Shown: positions 8,126 to 18,852 of the stretch, piece after piece
Layout of the letters: each line of letters begins with the position of its first letter
Numbering within the stretch: the first letter of the stretch is position 1
From: Streptomyces sp. 378
GTDB taxonomy: Bacteria > Actinomycetota > Actinomycetes > Streptomycetales > Streptomycetaceae
Assembly (NCBI RefSeq): GCF_030124145.1
Contig: NZ_JASKMS010000001.1
Span: 186,001-250,000 of the forward strand
Reading direction: 5' to 3'
Length of the DNA: 64,000 nt
Position numbers and translations under genes: made by a program
Notes under the pieces: generated by a model
What the model was told of the DNA's origin: nothing
The model's database searches: none
Seen by the model: the letters and a program-made list of their open reading frames with translations, nothing else

Positions 8126-10495
8126 ATGTCAGCATGCGTCCCCACACGCGCCGCCGACCCGAACCGAACCGAGCGCACGCATCCGCCCCACAGTCCGCCG
8201 CCGGCCGGGCCCCGCCGATTCCGCATCGCGGGTGCCGATGTGTCGGCCTCGATCGCGGTCTTCCTGATCGCCCTGCCGCTGTCCCTGGGTATCGCCCTCG
8301 CGACCGGCGCCCCTCTGCAAGCCGGCCTCGTCGCCGCCGCCGTCGGCGGACTGGTCGCCGGGCGGCTCGGCGGCTCCCCGCTCCAAGTGAGCGGACCCGC
8401 CGCCGGACTCACCGTGGTGACCGCCGACCTCATCCAGCGCTACGGCTGGCGGACGACCTGCGCCATCACCATCCTGGCCGGCCTCGCGCAACTCGGCCTG
8501 GGCTGCCTGCGGGTGGCCCGTGGCGCTCTCGCCGTCAGTCCCGCCATCGTGCACGGCATGCTCGCCGGGATCGGTGTCACCATCGCCGTCGCCCAGCTGC
8601 ACATCGTGCTCGGCGGCACACCGCAGAGCTCCGTCCCGGACAACCTCCGCGCGCTGCCCGCCCAGTTGGCGGACATGCGCCCCGCGGCCGTGTCGGTCAG
8701 CGTGCTGACCCTGGCGCTGCTCCTGCTCTGGCCGAGACTGCCCGGCCGGGCCGGACACCTGCTGCGCAAGATCCCGGCCGCGCTCATCGCCGTCGCCGGG
8801 GCCACCGCGGTCGCCGCCCTCGCCGGTCTCCGGCTGCCCAAGGTCGACCTGCCGTCCTGGAGCAACCACGCCTTGGCCGGGCTGCCCGAGGGCCCCGTGC
8901 TCGGCCTGGTCGCCGCCGTGCTCACGACCACGCTGGTGTGCAGCGTGCAGTCGCTGCTCGGCGCGGTCGCCGTGGACAAGCTGGTGGCCGGCCGCCCGGG
9001 CCTGTCCGCCCGCGTCGGGCGCTCCAACCTCGACCGCGAACTGCTCGGGCAGGGCACGGCCAATATCGTCTCCGGCTCGCTCGGTGGACTGCCCATCGCC
9101 GGTGTGGCCGTGCGGAGCTCGGCGAATGTGCACGCGGGAGCGGTCAGCCGGAACTCCACGATGCTGCACGGCGTTCTCGTAGTGATCGCCACGCTGCTGA
9201 TGGTCCCCATGCTGGAGCTCATCCCGCTCGCCTCGCTCGCCGCCCTGGTGATGGCCATCGGCATCCAGATGGTGTCCCTGAACCACATCCGCACGGTGAC
9301 GCGCCACCGGGAAGTGTGGGTCTACGCCGTCACCACCCTCGGCGTGGTCTCCTTCGGCGTCCTGGAGGGCGTGGCGCTCGGCATCGCCATGGCCGTCGGC
9401 GTCGCCCTGCACCGCCTCACCCGCACCCGCATCACGCACGACGAAAGGGAAGGAGTCCATCACGTCCACGTCAGAGGACAGTTGACGTTCCTCGCGGTGC
9501 CACGGCTCAGCCGGGCCCTGCATCTCGTGCCCCACGGTGCCGACACCATCGTGGAACTGGACGGGTCGTTCATGGACCACGCGGCGTACGAGACCTTGCA
9601 GGACTGGCAGAAGACGCACACCGCGCAGGGCGGCACCGTGGAGATCACCGGCCGGCACACCGGCACCCGCATCTCCGATCCCCGATCCCTCACCGACTGC
9701 CGTTGCCGGCCCTGGACACCCTGGCGCAACCACCAGTGCGACGGACCGCAGTCCGCACCCCCCGCCGAGAAGACCCCGGACGGGTCGGACCGCTCCGAGC
9801 CGGACCCGACGGGCACCGGCAGAGCCAGCGGGCATGAACTGGCGCGTGGCATCAGCGCGTTCCAGCGCAACACCGCCCCCCTGGTGCGCAACGAGCTGGC
9901 CCGGCTGGCGCGTGAGGGGCAGCGGCCCTCGCAGCTCTTCCTGACCTGCGCCGACTCCCGACTGGTCACATCGATGATCACCTCCAGTGGTCCGGGCGAC
10001 CTCTTCGTCGTGCGCAACGTGGGCAACCTCGTCCCGCGACCCGGCGCGGAGAGCGGCGACGACTCGGTGTCGGCCGCGATCGAGTACGCCGTGGACGTCC
10101 TGCGGGTGCGGTCCATCACGGTGTGCGGGCACTCGGGATGCGGCGCCATGCAAGCCCTGCTCAACTCCGAGCCCGGAGGCGCCCGGACCCCGCTGAAGCG
10201 ATGGCTGCGGCACGGGCTGCCGAGCCTGGAGCGCATGGCCGCCGACACCGCGTCCTGGACCAGGCTCGCCGGGCGCTTCCCCGAGGACGCGGTCGAGCAG
10301 CTCTGCCTCACGAACGTGGTACAGCAGTTGGAGCACCTGCGTGCCCACGACTCGGTGGCCCGGGCCCTCGGCGAGGGCACCCTGGAGCTGCACGGGATGT
10401 ACTTCCACGTGGGCGAGGCCGAGGCGTATCTGCTGACCGAGACGGACGCCGGCGGCGTCTTCGACCGGGTACGGGAGCCGGACCTGACGGCGTGA
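8126..10495 (+). CDS. SulP-family anion transporter fused to beta-carbonic anhydrase
   Basis: 789 residues from ATG 8126, chosen for the strong GGAGGAGA just upstream. Residues about 30-420 form the SulP membrane domain, with many hydrophobic helices and the signature-like GLPIAGVAVRSSANVHAGA. A short STAS-like segment follows (VRGQLTFLAVPRL ... ELDGSFMDHAAYE). After a Pro/Ser/Asp-rich linker, the last 215 residues are a beta-carbonic anhydrase with CADSR (zinc Cys plus Asp-Arg dyad) and CGHSGCGAM (zinc His and Cys). The fusion suggests a bicarbonate importer whose own enzyme handles CO2/HCO3- on the cytoplasmic side. It sits upstream of acs but is separated by about 570 bases. Confidence 0.9.
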   Translation: MSACVPTRAADPNRTERTHPPHSPPPAGPRRFRIAGADVSASIAVFLIALPLSLGIALATGAPLQAGLVAAAVGGLVAGRLGGSPLQVSGPAAGLTVVTADLIQRYGWRTTCAITILAGLAQLGLGCLRVARGALAVSPAIVHGMLAGIGVTIAVAQLHIVLGGTPQSSVPDNLRALPAQLADMRPAAVSVSVLTLALLLLWPRLPGRAGHLLRKIPAALIAVAGATAVAALAGLRLPKVDLPSWSNHALAGLPEGPVLGLVAAVLTTTLVCSVQSLLGAVAVDKLVAGRPGLSARVGRSNLDRELLGQGTANIVSGSLGGLPIAGVAVRSSANVHAGAVSRNSTMLHGVLVVIATLLMVPMLELIPLASLAALVMAIGIQMVSLNHIRTVTRHREVWVYAVTTLGVVSFGVLEGVALGIAMAVGVALHRLTRTRITHDEREGVHHVHVRGQLTFLAVPRLSRALHLVPHGADTIVELDGSFMDHAAYETLQDWQKTHTAQGGTVEITGRHTGTRISDPRSLTDCRCRPWTPWRNHQCDGPQSAPPAEKTPDGSDRSEPDPTGTGRASGHELARGISAFQRNTAPLVRNELARLAREGQRPSQLFLTCADSRLVTSMITSSGPGDLFVVRNVGNLVPRPGAESGDDSVSAAIEYAVDVLRVRSITVCGHSGCGAMQALLNSEPGGARTPLKRWLRHGLPSLERMAADTASWTRLAGRFPEDAVEQLCLTNVVQQLEHLRAHDSVARALGEGTLELHGMYFHVGEAEAYLLTETDAGGVFDRVREPDLTA

Positions 10496-10525
10496 GCCCA
10501 ACGCCGGGTGGGGCTCTGTCCCCGC

Positions 10526-10625
10526 CCGGCACCGGCTGAGGGCGCGCCCCCACCGGCACCGGCTGAGGGCGTGCCCCCACCGGCACCGGCTGAGGGCATG
10601 TCCCCAACCGGCACCGGCTGAGGGC
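10526..10625 (+). repeat. Four-copy 27-28 bp tandem repeat
   Basis: The 18-base core CCGGCACCGGCTGAGGGC recurs at 10526, 10553, 10580 and 10608. It lies just after the stop of the SulP-carbonic anhydrase gene. The rest of the 568-base gap up to acs (10626-11063) is G+C-rich with no gene seen. Confidence 0.9.
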
Positions 10626-11063
10626 GCGCCCTCCGGTCGGCAGTGGGGCACACCCGACCGGCAGCGGGCACACCCGTGGGTCCACCCTGGCCCGACCGCA
10701 CCCATCGGCGCTCCGGACGGTCGCCCCCACCTCCGGCCCGGCCGGACCGGACGGCCGGAACGTCCGGGCCGCCGAGCCCCGCGGGGATTTCCGCCGAACC
10801 TCGCAGGACTACCGCCGCGGCTCTCCCGCCCCGCCGCGACTCCTACCGTTCCGCCGCGGCTCCTCCTCTGCCGCGCTCCGATGACGGGCAGCACACGCGG
10901 TGAACTTTCCCTGGTCGGCGTCCGTGCCTACGGATGACCCCCGCCGCCGACAACACCGTCCCACAGGTCTAAACCAATCGGCGGTCGGCCCTTGTCATCG
11001 CACCCCCGGGTCTGATGAGCTGTGGCCTGGGACACAACGGACACCCTGGGAAAGGCAGATGCC

Positions 11064-13019
<1,956 letters not shown>

Positions 13020-13041
13020 TCGCGGCATCGGAATGACGGGA

Positions 13042-13080
13042 CCGGCGGAGGGCATCCGATCATGGGGTGCCCTCCGCCGG
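13042..13080 (+). terminator. Hairpin terminator after acsA
   Basis: Perfect 13-bp stem: CCGGCGGAGGGCA (13042-13054) with TGCCCTCCGCCGG (13068-13080), loop 13 nt, beginning 22 bases after the acs stop. No T run, as is usual in Streptomyces. Confidence 0.8.
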
Positions 13081-13215
13081 GGCATCCCGGCGCCGAGGAC
13101 CGCCGGATGCGCACAGCCGTGCGTTTACTAAACTGAGCAGAACAAGTGCTCCATGGTGCGCCGGGAAGTCTGGTCGGCATGTGCTCCGTCCTGCCCACCC
13201 GACCGGAGGTTCTCT

Positions 13216-14652
13216 GTGACCGCGCCCCGCTCCACCACCACCCGCAAGGTCCTCGGCCGGCTGTCACTGCCCGAGCGGACCTACGTGACGGACGCGCTGC
13301 GCACCGAGACCGTCGGCGGGGTGCTGCTGCTCGCCGCCGCGGTCGCGGCGCTGCTCTGGGCGAACATCCCCGCCCTGCGTGACAGCTACCAGAGCGTCTC
13401 CGACTTCCATCTGGGCCCCGCCGCCCTCGGCCTCGACCTGTCGATCGCGCACTGGGCCGCCGACGGGCTGCTGGCGGTCTTCTTCTTCGTCGCGGGGATC
13501 GAGCTCAAGCGGGAACTCGTGGCGGGTGACCTGCGCGACCCGAAGGCCGCCGCGCTCCCGGTCGTCGCCGCGCTGTGCGGCATGGCCGTACCGGCGCTCG
13601 TCTACACCGTCACCGCCGTCGCCGGCGGTGGCTCCCTGGCCGGCTGGGCCGTGCCGACCGCCACCGACATCGCGTTCGCGCTCGCCGTGCTCGCCGTCAT
13701 CGGCACGTCCCTGCCGAGTGCGCTGCGGGCCTTCCTGCTCACCCTCGCCGTCGTCGACGACCTCTTCGCGATCCTGATCATCGCGGTGTTCTTCACCGCC
13801 GACCTGAACTTCGCCGCCCTCGGCGGTGCCGCCGCCGGTCTGCTGCTCTTCTGGCTGCTGCTGCGCAAGAGCGTCCGCGGCTGGTACGTGTACGTGCCGC
13901 TCGCCCTCGTCATCTGGGCGCTGATGTACAACAGCGGCATCCACGCCACCATCGCCGGTGTCGCCATGGGCCTGATGCTGCGCTGCCACCGCCACGAGGG
14001 CGAGGACCACTCCACCGGCGAGCGCGTCGAGCATCTCGTACGGCCGCTGTCCGCGGGGCTCGCCGTCCCCCTGTTCGCCCTGTTCAGCGCGGGGGTCTCA
14101 GTGTCCGGCGGGGCGCTCGCCGATGTGTTCACCCGGCCCGAGACCCTCGGTGTCGTCCTCGGGCTCGTCCTCGGCAAGGCATTCGGCATCTTCGGCGGGA
14201 CGTGGCTGGCGGCCCGTTTCACCCGGGCGTCGCTCAGCGACGACCTCGCCTGGGCGGACGTGTTCGCCGTGTCGGCCCTGGCCGGCATCGGCTTCACCGT
14301 CTCGCTGCTCATCGGCGAACTCGCCTTCGAGGGCGACCAGGCGATGACGAACGAGGTCAAGGCCGCCGTCCTGCTGGGGTCGCTGATCGCCGCGACACTC
14401 GCGACCGTCCTGCTGAAATTGCGGAACGCCAAGTACCGCAGGTTGTGGGCGGACGAGGAGCGCGACGAGGACGCCGACGGCATCCCGGACGTCTACGAGG
14501 AGGACGACCCGGCGTACCACCTGCGGCTCGCCGCGCTGTACGACCGCAAGGCCGCCGAACACCGCAGGATCGCCCAGGAGAAGGCAGCCGCGCGCCACGG
14601 GCTTGCCGAAGTGCCGGGCGGGGCAGGCGAGGACCACGACCGTCCGGCATGA
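13216..14652 (+). CDS. nhaA: Na+/H+ antiporter NhaA
   Basis: 478 residues from GTG 13216, with GGAGGT 5 nt upstream; a GTG at 13153 would add 21 residues. It exchanges Na+ for H+ across the cytoplasmic membrane. About eleven or twelve hydrophobic helices are visible, with the NhaA landmarks VFFFVAGIELKREL, TATDIAFALAVL and the ion-binding pair in LTLAVVDDLFAI. The C-terminus carries a roughly 70-residue hydrophilic tail absent from E. coli NhaA. It includes DEDADGIPD, a match to Asp-rich calcium-loop patterns (DxDxDGxxD), then a charged helix. It is followed after 120 bases by a small membrane protein gene. Confidence 0.95.
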   Translation: MTAPRSTTTRKVLGRLSLPERTYVTDALRTETVGGVLLLAAAVAALLWANIPALRDSYQSVSDFHLGPAALGLDLSIAHWAADGLLAVFFFVAGIELKRELVAGDLRDPKAAALPVVAALCGMAVPALVYTVTAVAGGGSLAGWAVPTATDIAFALAVLAVIGTSLPSALRAFLLTLAVVDDLFAILIIAVFFTADLNFAALGGAAAGLLLFWLLLRKSVRGWYVYVPLALVIWALMYNSGIHATIAGVAMGLMLRCHRHEGEDHSTGERVEHLVRPLSAGLAVPLFALFSAGVSVSGGALADVFTRPETLGVVLGLVLGKAFGIFGGTWLAARFTRASLSDDLAWADVFAVSALAGIGFTVSLLIGELAFEGDQAMTNEVKAAVLLGSLIAATLATVLLKLRNAKYRRLWADEERDEDADGIPDVYEEDDPAYHLRLAALYDRKAAEHRRIAQEKAAARHGLAEVPGGAGEDHDRPA

Positions 14653-14676
14653 TCTGACGAGACGGTACAAGAGACG

Positions 14677-14758
14677 GGACCGTACGCAGTCATGCCGTGC
14701 GCAGTCGGACGACCGCGCACGAGTCGGACAGAAGACGCGGACATCGGACCGTACGCAG
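14677..14758 (+). repeat. Pair of 13-bp direct repeats upstream of the holin-like gene
   Basis: GGACCGTACGCAG occurs at 14677-14689 and 14746-14758, 69 bp apart, in the 121-base gap after nhaA. It may mark a regulator site or a duplicated promoter element. Confidence 0.55.
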
Positions 14759-14773
14759 AAGAGGGAGACCGCG

Positions 14774-15262
14774 ATGAGCGCACCCGACGGCAGCCCGGTC
14801 GGCGCCGAACGCAGCATCGGCCAGCTGTTCGCCTCGGCGACGGCGGAATTGTCGGCGCTGGTGCACGACGAGATCGCACTGGCGAAGGCGCAGCTCAGAC
14901 AGGACGTGAAGCGCGGCGCGACCAGCGGCGGGGCCTTCTCGGCGGCCGGTGCGGTGCTGATCTTCTCCCTGCCGATGCTGAACTTCGCGCTGGCATACGG
15001 CATCCGCACCTGGAGCGACTGGAACCTCGCGGTCTGCTTCCTGCTGTCGTTCGCGGCCAACGTGCTGGTCGCGCTCGTCCTCGCGCTGATCGGCGTGGCC
15101 TTCGCGAAGAAGGCCAAGAAGAGCAAGGGCCCGCAGAAGGTCGCCGCGTCGATGAAGGAGAGTGCGGTCGTGCTGCAGAAGGCCAAGCCGCACCCGCGGC
15201 CCGAGCTCCCGAAGGACCGGGTCCCCGAGGCCATCGAGGCTGTGGCACGCTCGTCCTCATGA
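14774..15262 (+). CDS. Small membrane protein, phage-holin-3-6 / DUF1469-like
   Basis: 162 residues from ATG 14774 with GAGGGAGA upstream. The soluble N-terminus (SIGQLFASATAELSALVHDEIALAKAQLRQD) is typical of the actinobacterial Phage_holin_3_6 family. Two hydrophobic segments follow at about residues 55-75 and 85-112 (AVLIFSLPMLNFALAYGI; CFLLSFAANVLVALVLALIGVAF), then a Lys-rich cytoplasmic tail. The family is chromosomal and widespread in actinobacteria, and a role in lysis is not implied. Its stop overlaps the next start (ATGA), so it is coupled to the hydrolase gene downstream. Function unknown. Confidence 0.85.
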   Translation: MSAPDGSPVGAERSIGQLFASATAELSALVHDEIALAKAQLRQDVKRGATSGGAFSAAGAVLIFSLPMLNFALAYGIRTWSDWNLAVCFLLSFAANVLVALVLALIGVAFAKKAKKSKGPQKVAASMKESAVVLQKAKPHPRPELPKDRVPEAIEAVARSSS

Positions 15263-16197
15263 CGGACCCCGCCACACCTTCGGAACCCCCGGCTCCGGCC
15301 GTCCTGCTGGACGGCCCCTGGAGTCACCGCGATGTCGCCGCCAACGGCGCCCGCTTCCACATCGCCGAGCTGGGTGACGGGCCGCTGGTGCTGCTGCTGC
15401 ACGGCTTCCCGCAGTTCTGGTGGACCTGGCGGCACCAGCTGGTGGCGCTCGCCGACGCGGGCTTCCGGGCCGTCGCCATGGACCTGCGGGGCGTCGGCGG
15501 CAGCGACCGCACACCGCGCGGCTACGACCCCGCCAATCTCGCGCTCGACGTCACCGGCGTCATCCGCTCCCTCGGCGAGCCGGACGCCGCGCTGGTCGGC
15601 CACGATCTGGGCGGATACCTCGCGTGGACGGCGGCCGCGATGCGCCCCAAGCTGGTGCGGCGGCTCGCGGTCGCGTCCATGCCGCACCCGCGGCGCTGGC
15701 GCTCGGCCATGCTGAGGGACGTCAAGCAGACCCGCGCCGGTTCACACATCTGGGGGTTCCAGCGGCCCTGGATCCCGGAGCGGCAGCTCACCGCCGACGA
15801 CGGGGCGCTCGTCGCGGAGCTGATCCAGGAGTGGTCCGGGCCGCGCCCGCTCGAGGAGGAGGCGCTGCAGACGTACCGCCGCGCCATGTGCATCCCCTCC
15901 GCCGCACACTGCGCGGTCGAACCGTACCGCTGGATGGTGCGCTCCCTGGCCCGCCCGGACGGCATCCAGTTCAACCGGCGGATGAAGCGGCCCGTGCGGG
16001 TGCCGACGCTCCATCTGCACGGCTCGCTCGACCCCGTGATGCGCACGCGCAGCGCGGCCGGGTCCGGCGAGTACGTCGAAGCCCCCTACCGCTGGCGGCT
16101 GTTCGACGGCCTCGGACACTTCCCGCACGAGGAGGACCCGGCCGCTTTCTCCTCGGAACTCATCAACTGGCTGCGGGATCCCGAACCCGACCGGTGA
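15259..16197 (+). CDS. Alpha/beta hydrolase, epoxide-hydrolase-like
   Basis: 312 residues from ATG 15259, overlapping the previous stop. The fold is clear: oxyanion-hole motif HGFPQFWWTWRHQL near residue 55, nucleophile elbow VGHDLGGYLAW with Asp (not Ser) as nucleophile, and catalytic His in GLGHFPHEEDP near the C-terminus. Asp in the elbow and the HGFP motif place it with epoxide hydrolases and haloalkane dehalogenases. A helical cap lies between about residues 140 and 240. Substrate is not deducible. The coupled membrane protein upstream is often found next to such hydrolases in Streptomyces (from memory). Confidence 0.9.
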   Translation: MTDPATPSEPPAPAVLLDGPWSHRDVAANGARFHIAELGDGPLVLLLHGFPQFWWTWRHQLVALADAGFRAVAMDLRGVGGSDRTPRGYDPANLALDVTGVIRSLGEPDAALVGHDLGGYLAWTAAAMRPKLVRRLAVASMPHPRRWRSAMLRDVKQTRAGSHIWGFQRPWIPERQLTADDGALVAELIQEWSGPRPLEEEALQTYRRAMCIPSAAHCAVEPYRWMVRSLARPDGIQFNRRMKRPVRVPTLHLHGSLDPVMRTRSAAGSGEYVEAPYRWRLFDGLGHFPHEEDPAAFSSELINWLRDPEPDR

Positions 16198-16326
16198 CCG
16201 GCCGGCCCCACCCGCCCCACCGGCACCTGAACGCTTGTCCTACGAACGGCCAATTGCCCGGCGCATAAGCCAATTGGACGCCCCTGGAGCGATTATCGAC
16301 CATGGGGCGGGGGCACACGTCGGGGT

Positions 16327-16509
16327 ATGGGCTGGACGCACGACTACAGTGACGCAACCCGCAATCGCCGCTCGGCGGGCGGTGCGAACCCCCACCGGCG
16401 AAGCGGCGCACCGCAGATGGCGACCGCGGACCCCCGGGTCGGGATTCCGCGTATCCTCCGCCGCCGGGCCCGCTGGGTCTCCGTACGACTGCGTCCCACG
16501 CGCGACTGA
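16327..16509 (+). CDS. Possible small basic protein (60 aa)
   Basis: Frame MGWTHDYSDATRNRRSAGG, ending in an Arg-rich tail, mostly G or C at third codon positions. Its TGA directly abuts a perfect 10-bp hairpin at 16510-16533, which suggests a real 3' end. Against it: no good Shine-Dalgarno sequence, only GGGG two bases before ATG, and no recognised domain. The hairpin could instead end the hydrolase transcript 300 bases upstream. Confidence 0.35.
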   Translation: MGWTHDYSDATRNRRSAGGANPHRRSGAPQMATADPRVGIPRILRRRARWVSVRLRPTRD

Positions 16510-16533
16510 GGCGTCACTCACGCGAGTGACGCC
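16510..16533 (+). terminator. Hairpin terminator
   Basis: Perfect 10-bp stem GGCGTCACTC / GAGTGACGCC with a 4-base loop (ACGC). It ends either the small frame above or the nhaA-to-hydrolase transcripts. Confidence 0.75.
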
Positions 16534-16640
16534 CCGACACCTCCCGCTTCCAGACCGCTCGTAGGGCCTGTCACGGGAGTGGCGTCGCCGCCCGACGGGC
16601 GGCCGCGCGGCGTCCGGTGGGTGCTCTCGGCGTGCCGCCC

Positions 16641-16688
16641 GGAATCCCTTGTACTCGGAATTCCTTGTACTGGGCATTCCTTGTACTG
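16641..16688 (-). repeat. Three-copy 16-bp tandem repeat downstream of the MarP-like gene
   Basis: Exact 16-base period with units at 16641, 16657 and 16673, core TTGTACT preceded by GGAATCCC, GGAATTCC or GGCATTCC. It lies in the roughly 600-base gap between the hydrolase and the protease gene. Further upstream (16249 and 16269) the octamer GCCAATTG is also repeated. No gene other than the small frame is seen in this gap. Confidence 0.85.
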
Positions 16689-16795
16689 GCCGTACTCGGG
16701 CTGTCGGGCGGTGCGGCGCGTGGGGGCACCCCCCGCTCGCAGAGCTTGGGGAGCATGCCGGGCGTCGCGCGGCAGACGCCGCTCTCGCAACGGGC

Positions 16796-17995
16796 CTAGA
16801 GGGCGCAGCTGTCGCTGCCCACCTGCTGGTCGGCGGTGCGCCCCTTGGCGATGTCCTCCTGGATCTCGTCCACGGTCAGCGCGTATCCCGTCTGGGCGTC
16901 GTCGAGCGACTTGGCGAAGACGACGCCGTAGACCTTGCCGTCGGGCGTGAGCAGCGGACCACCGGAGTTGCCCTGGCGGACGGTCGCGAAGAGGGAGTAG
17001 ACGTCGCGGCGGACCGTGCCGCGGTGGTAGATGTCCGGGCCGTTGGCCGTGATGCGGCCCCGCACACGCGCGGCCCGCACGTCGTACGCCCCGTTCTCCG
17101 GGAAGCCGGCGACGATCGCGCTGTCACCGCTGCTCGCGTCCTTGTCGGTGAACCGCAGCGCGGGCGCCTTGAGATCCGGCACGTCGAGGACGGCGATGTC
17201 GCGCCGCCAGTCGTAGAGCACGACCGTGGCGTCGTACTTCCTGCCCTCGCCGCCTATCTGCACGGTCGGCTCGTCGACCCCGCCCACCACGTGTGCGTTG
17301 GTCATCACGCGGCGGCCGGAGAAGACGAAGCCGGTGCCCTCCAGGACCTTGCCGCAGCTCGGGGCCGTGCCCACGACCTTGACGATGGAACGCTGGGCAC
17401 GGTTCGCCACGGAGCTGTTCGCCAGCGCCGGGTCGGGCGGCTGGACGTCGGTGATCGGCTCGTTCGAGAACGGGCTGAAGACCTGCGGGAAGCCGTTCTG
17501 CGCGAGGACGGAGGAGAAGTCCGCGAACCAGGTGGCCGCCTGGTCCGGCAGCGCCTGGGAGACGCCCAGGAGCACCTTGGAGCTGCGGACCTCCTTGCCG
17601 AGGGTCGGCAGCGTCGTGCCCGCCAGCGCGGAGCCGATCAGCCAGGCGACCAGGAGCATCGCCACGACGTTGACCAGCGCGCCGCCGGTGGCGTCCAGGG
17701 CCCGGACCGGGGACCAGGTGATGTGCCGGCGCAGCTTGTTGCCGAGGTGGGTGGTGAGGGCCTGGCCGACGGATGCGCAGACGATGACGACGACGACCGC
17801 GACGACAGCGGCGGTCGTGCTCACCTCCGCGTTGTCCGTCAGCGCGTCCCAGATGACGGGCAGCAGGTAGACCGCGACGAGACCGCCGCCCAGGAAGCCG
17901 ATCACCGACAGGATGCCGACGACGAACCCCTGGCGGTATCCCACGACCGCGAACCACACGGCGGCGACCAGCAACAAGATGTCCAGCACGTTCAC
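16796..17995 (-). CDS. MarP-like membrane serine protease (CvpA + trypsin-like domains)
   Basis: 399 residues from GTG 17995 (VNVLDILLL), with AGGGTGG about 6 nt upstream. Residues 1-165 contain four membrane helices of CvpA type (VVGYRQGFVVGILSVIGFLGG). Residues 190-395 form a chymotrypsin-fold periplasmic domain with the triad His in VMTNAHVV, Asp in DIAVLDV and Ser in GNSGGPLL. A Cys near PSCGKVLEG and one in SDSCAL at the C-terminus may form a disulfide. M. tuberculosis MarP, with the same layout, protects against acid and processes a cell-wall hydrolase. A similar envelope-stress role is inferred. It follows the NUDIX gene with 13 bases between them. Confidence 0.9.
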   Translation of the reverse strand: MNVLDILLLVAAVWFAVVGYRQGFVVGILSVIGFLGGGLVAVYLLPVIWDALTDNAEVSTTAAVVAVVVVIVCASVGQALTTHLGNKLRRHITWSPVRALDATGGALVNVVAMLLVAWLIGSALAGTTLPTLGKEVRSSKVLLGVSQALPDQAATWFADFSSVLAQNGFPQVFSPFSNEPITDVQPPDPALANSSVANRAQRSIVKVVGTAPSCGKVLEGTGFVFSGRRVMTNAHVVGGVDEPTVQIGGEGRKYDATVVLYDWRRDIAVLDVPDLKAPALRFTDKDASSGDSAIVAGFPENGAYDVRAARVRGRITANGPDIYHRGTVRRDVYSLFATVRQGNSGGPLLTPDGKVYGVVFAKSLDDAQTGYALTVDEIQEDIAKGRTADQQVGSDSCAL

Positions 17996-18008
17996 GGAGG
18001 CCACCCTG

Positions 18009-18704
18009 TCATGCGCGCCAGTCGAGCGGGACCTGCTTCTCCCGGTCCCAGGGCCGCTCCCAGCCCGCGAAGTGCAGCAGCCGGTCGATGATTCCGGCCG
18101 TGAAACCCCAGACAAGGGCCGATTCGACCAGAAATGCCGGGCCTCGGTGACCGCTGGGGTGAACGGCCGTCGCGCGGTTGGCGGGATCCGTGAGATCCGC
18201 CACGGGGACGGTGAAGACGCGGGCGGTCTCGTTCGGATCGACGACTCCGACCGGGGTCGGTTCACGCCACCAGCCCAGCACCGGTGTGACGACGAAGCCG
18301 CTGACCGGGATGTACAGCCGGGGCAGGACGCCGAACAGCTGGACTCCCGAGGGGTCCAGGCCGGTCTCCTCCTCCGCCTCGCGCAGGGCGGCCCGCAGCG
18401 GGCCGTCGCCGGACGGGTCACCGTCCTCCGGGTCGAGGGCACCGCCCGGGAAGGAGGGCTGGCCGGCGTGCGAGCGCAGGGAGCTCGCACGCTCCATCAG
18501 CAGCAGCTCCGGTCCGCGCGCGCCCTCACCGAACAGGACCAGCACCGCGGACTGGCGCCCGGCCCCGTCCGCCGGCGGCAGGAACCGGCTCAGCTGCCCG
18601 GGCCGGACCGTCTCCACGGCGTGCGCCACCGGGTGCAGCCAGCCGGGCAGCCCGTCCTTGCTCAGTGCCACCGGGCCGCCCTGTGTGTCGCTCGCCCGCG
18701 TCAT
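18009..18704 (-). CDS. NUDIX hydrolase, CoA-pyrophosphatase (NudL)-like
   Basis: 231 residues from ATG 18704; GTG 18710 is an alternative two codons earlier. The sequence has the upstream signature of CoA pyrophosphatases (RASSLRSHAGQPSFPGG) joined to a NUDIX box, GALDPEDGDPS...LREAEEETGL, whose Glu residues bind Mg2+. This family cleaves CoA or acyl-CoA to phosphopantetheine and 3',5'-ADP, but the substrate here is inferred from motif only. It is cotranscribed with the MarP-like gene downstream. Confidence 0.88.
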   Translation of the reverse strand: MTRASDTQGGPVALSKDGLPGWLHPVAHAVETVRPGQLSRFLPPADGAGRQSAVLVLFGEGARGPELLLMERASSLRSHAGQPSFPGGALDPEDGDPSGDGPLRAALREAEEETGLDPSGVQLFGVLPRLYIPVSGFVVTPVLGWWREPTPVGVVDPNETARVFTVPVADLTDPANRATAVHPSGHRGPAFLVESALVWGFTAGIIDRLLHFAGWERPWDREKQVPLDWRA

Positions 18705-18852
18705 CGCCACCCCCGTCGTCCTGCCGCATCCAACGCGCGGCGGGCCCGAGATCGTTCCACGAGCGCCCTCGATCCCCTGAAAGGGCGGCGCGTCGGGCTC
18801 GCCGGGGGGCCTGCCGGAGGGCTCGGACGGCGCACCGGGGGGCTCGGGCAGC

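Noticed and set aside
8129..10894. 921-codon minus-strand frame opposite the SulP-carbonic anhydrase gene
   Set aside because: It is a shadow of the plus-strand gene, with no domain and Gly/Arg/Asp-rich low-complexity sequence.
14774..15262. Prophage lysis gene (holin-like)
   Set aside because: The family is chromosomal in actinobacteria and no other phage genes are present.
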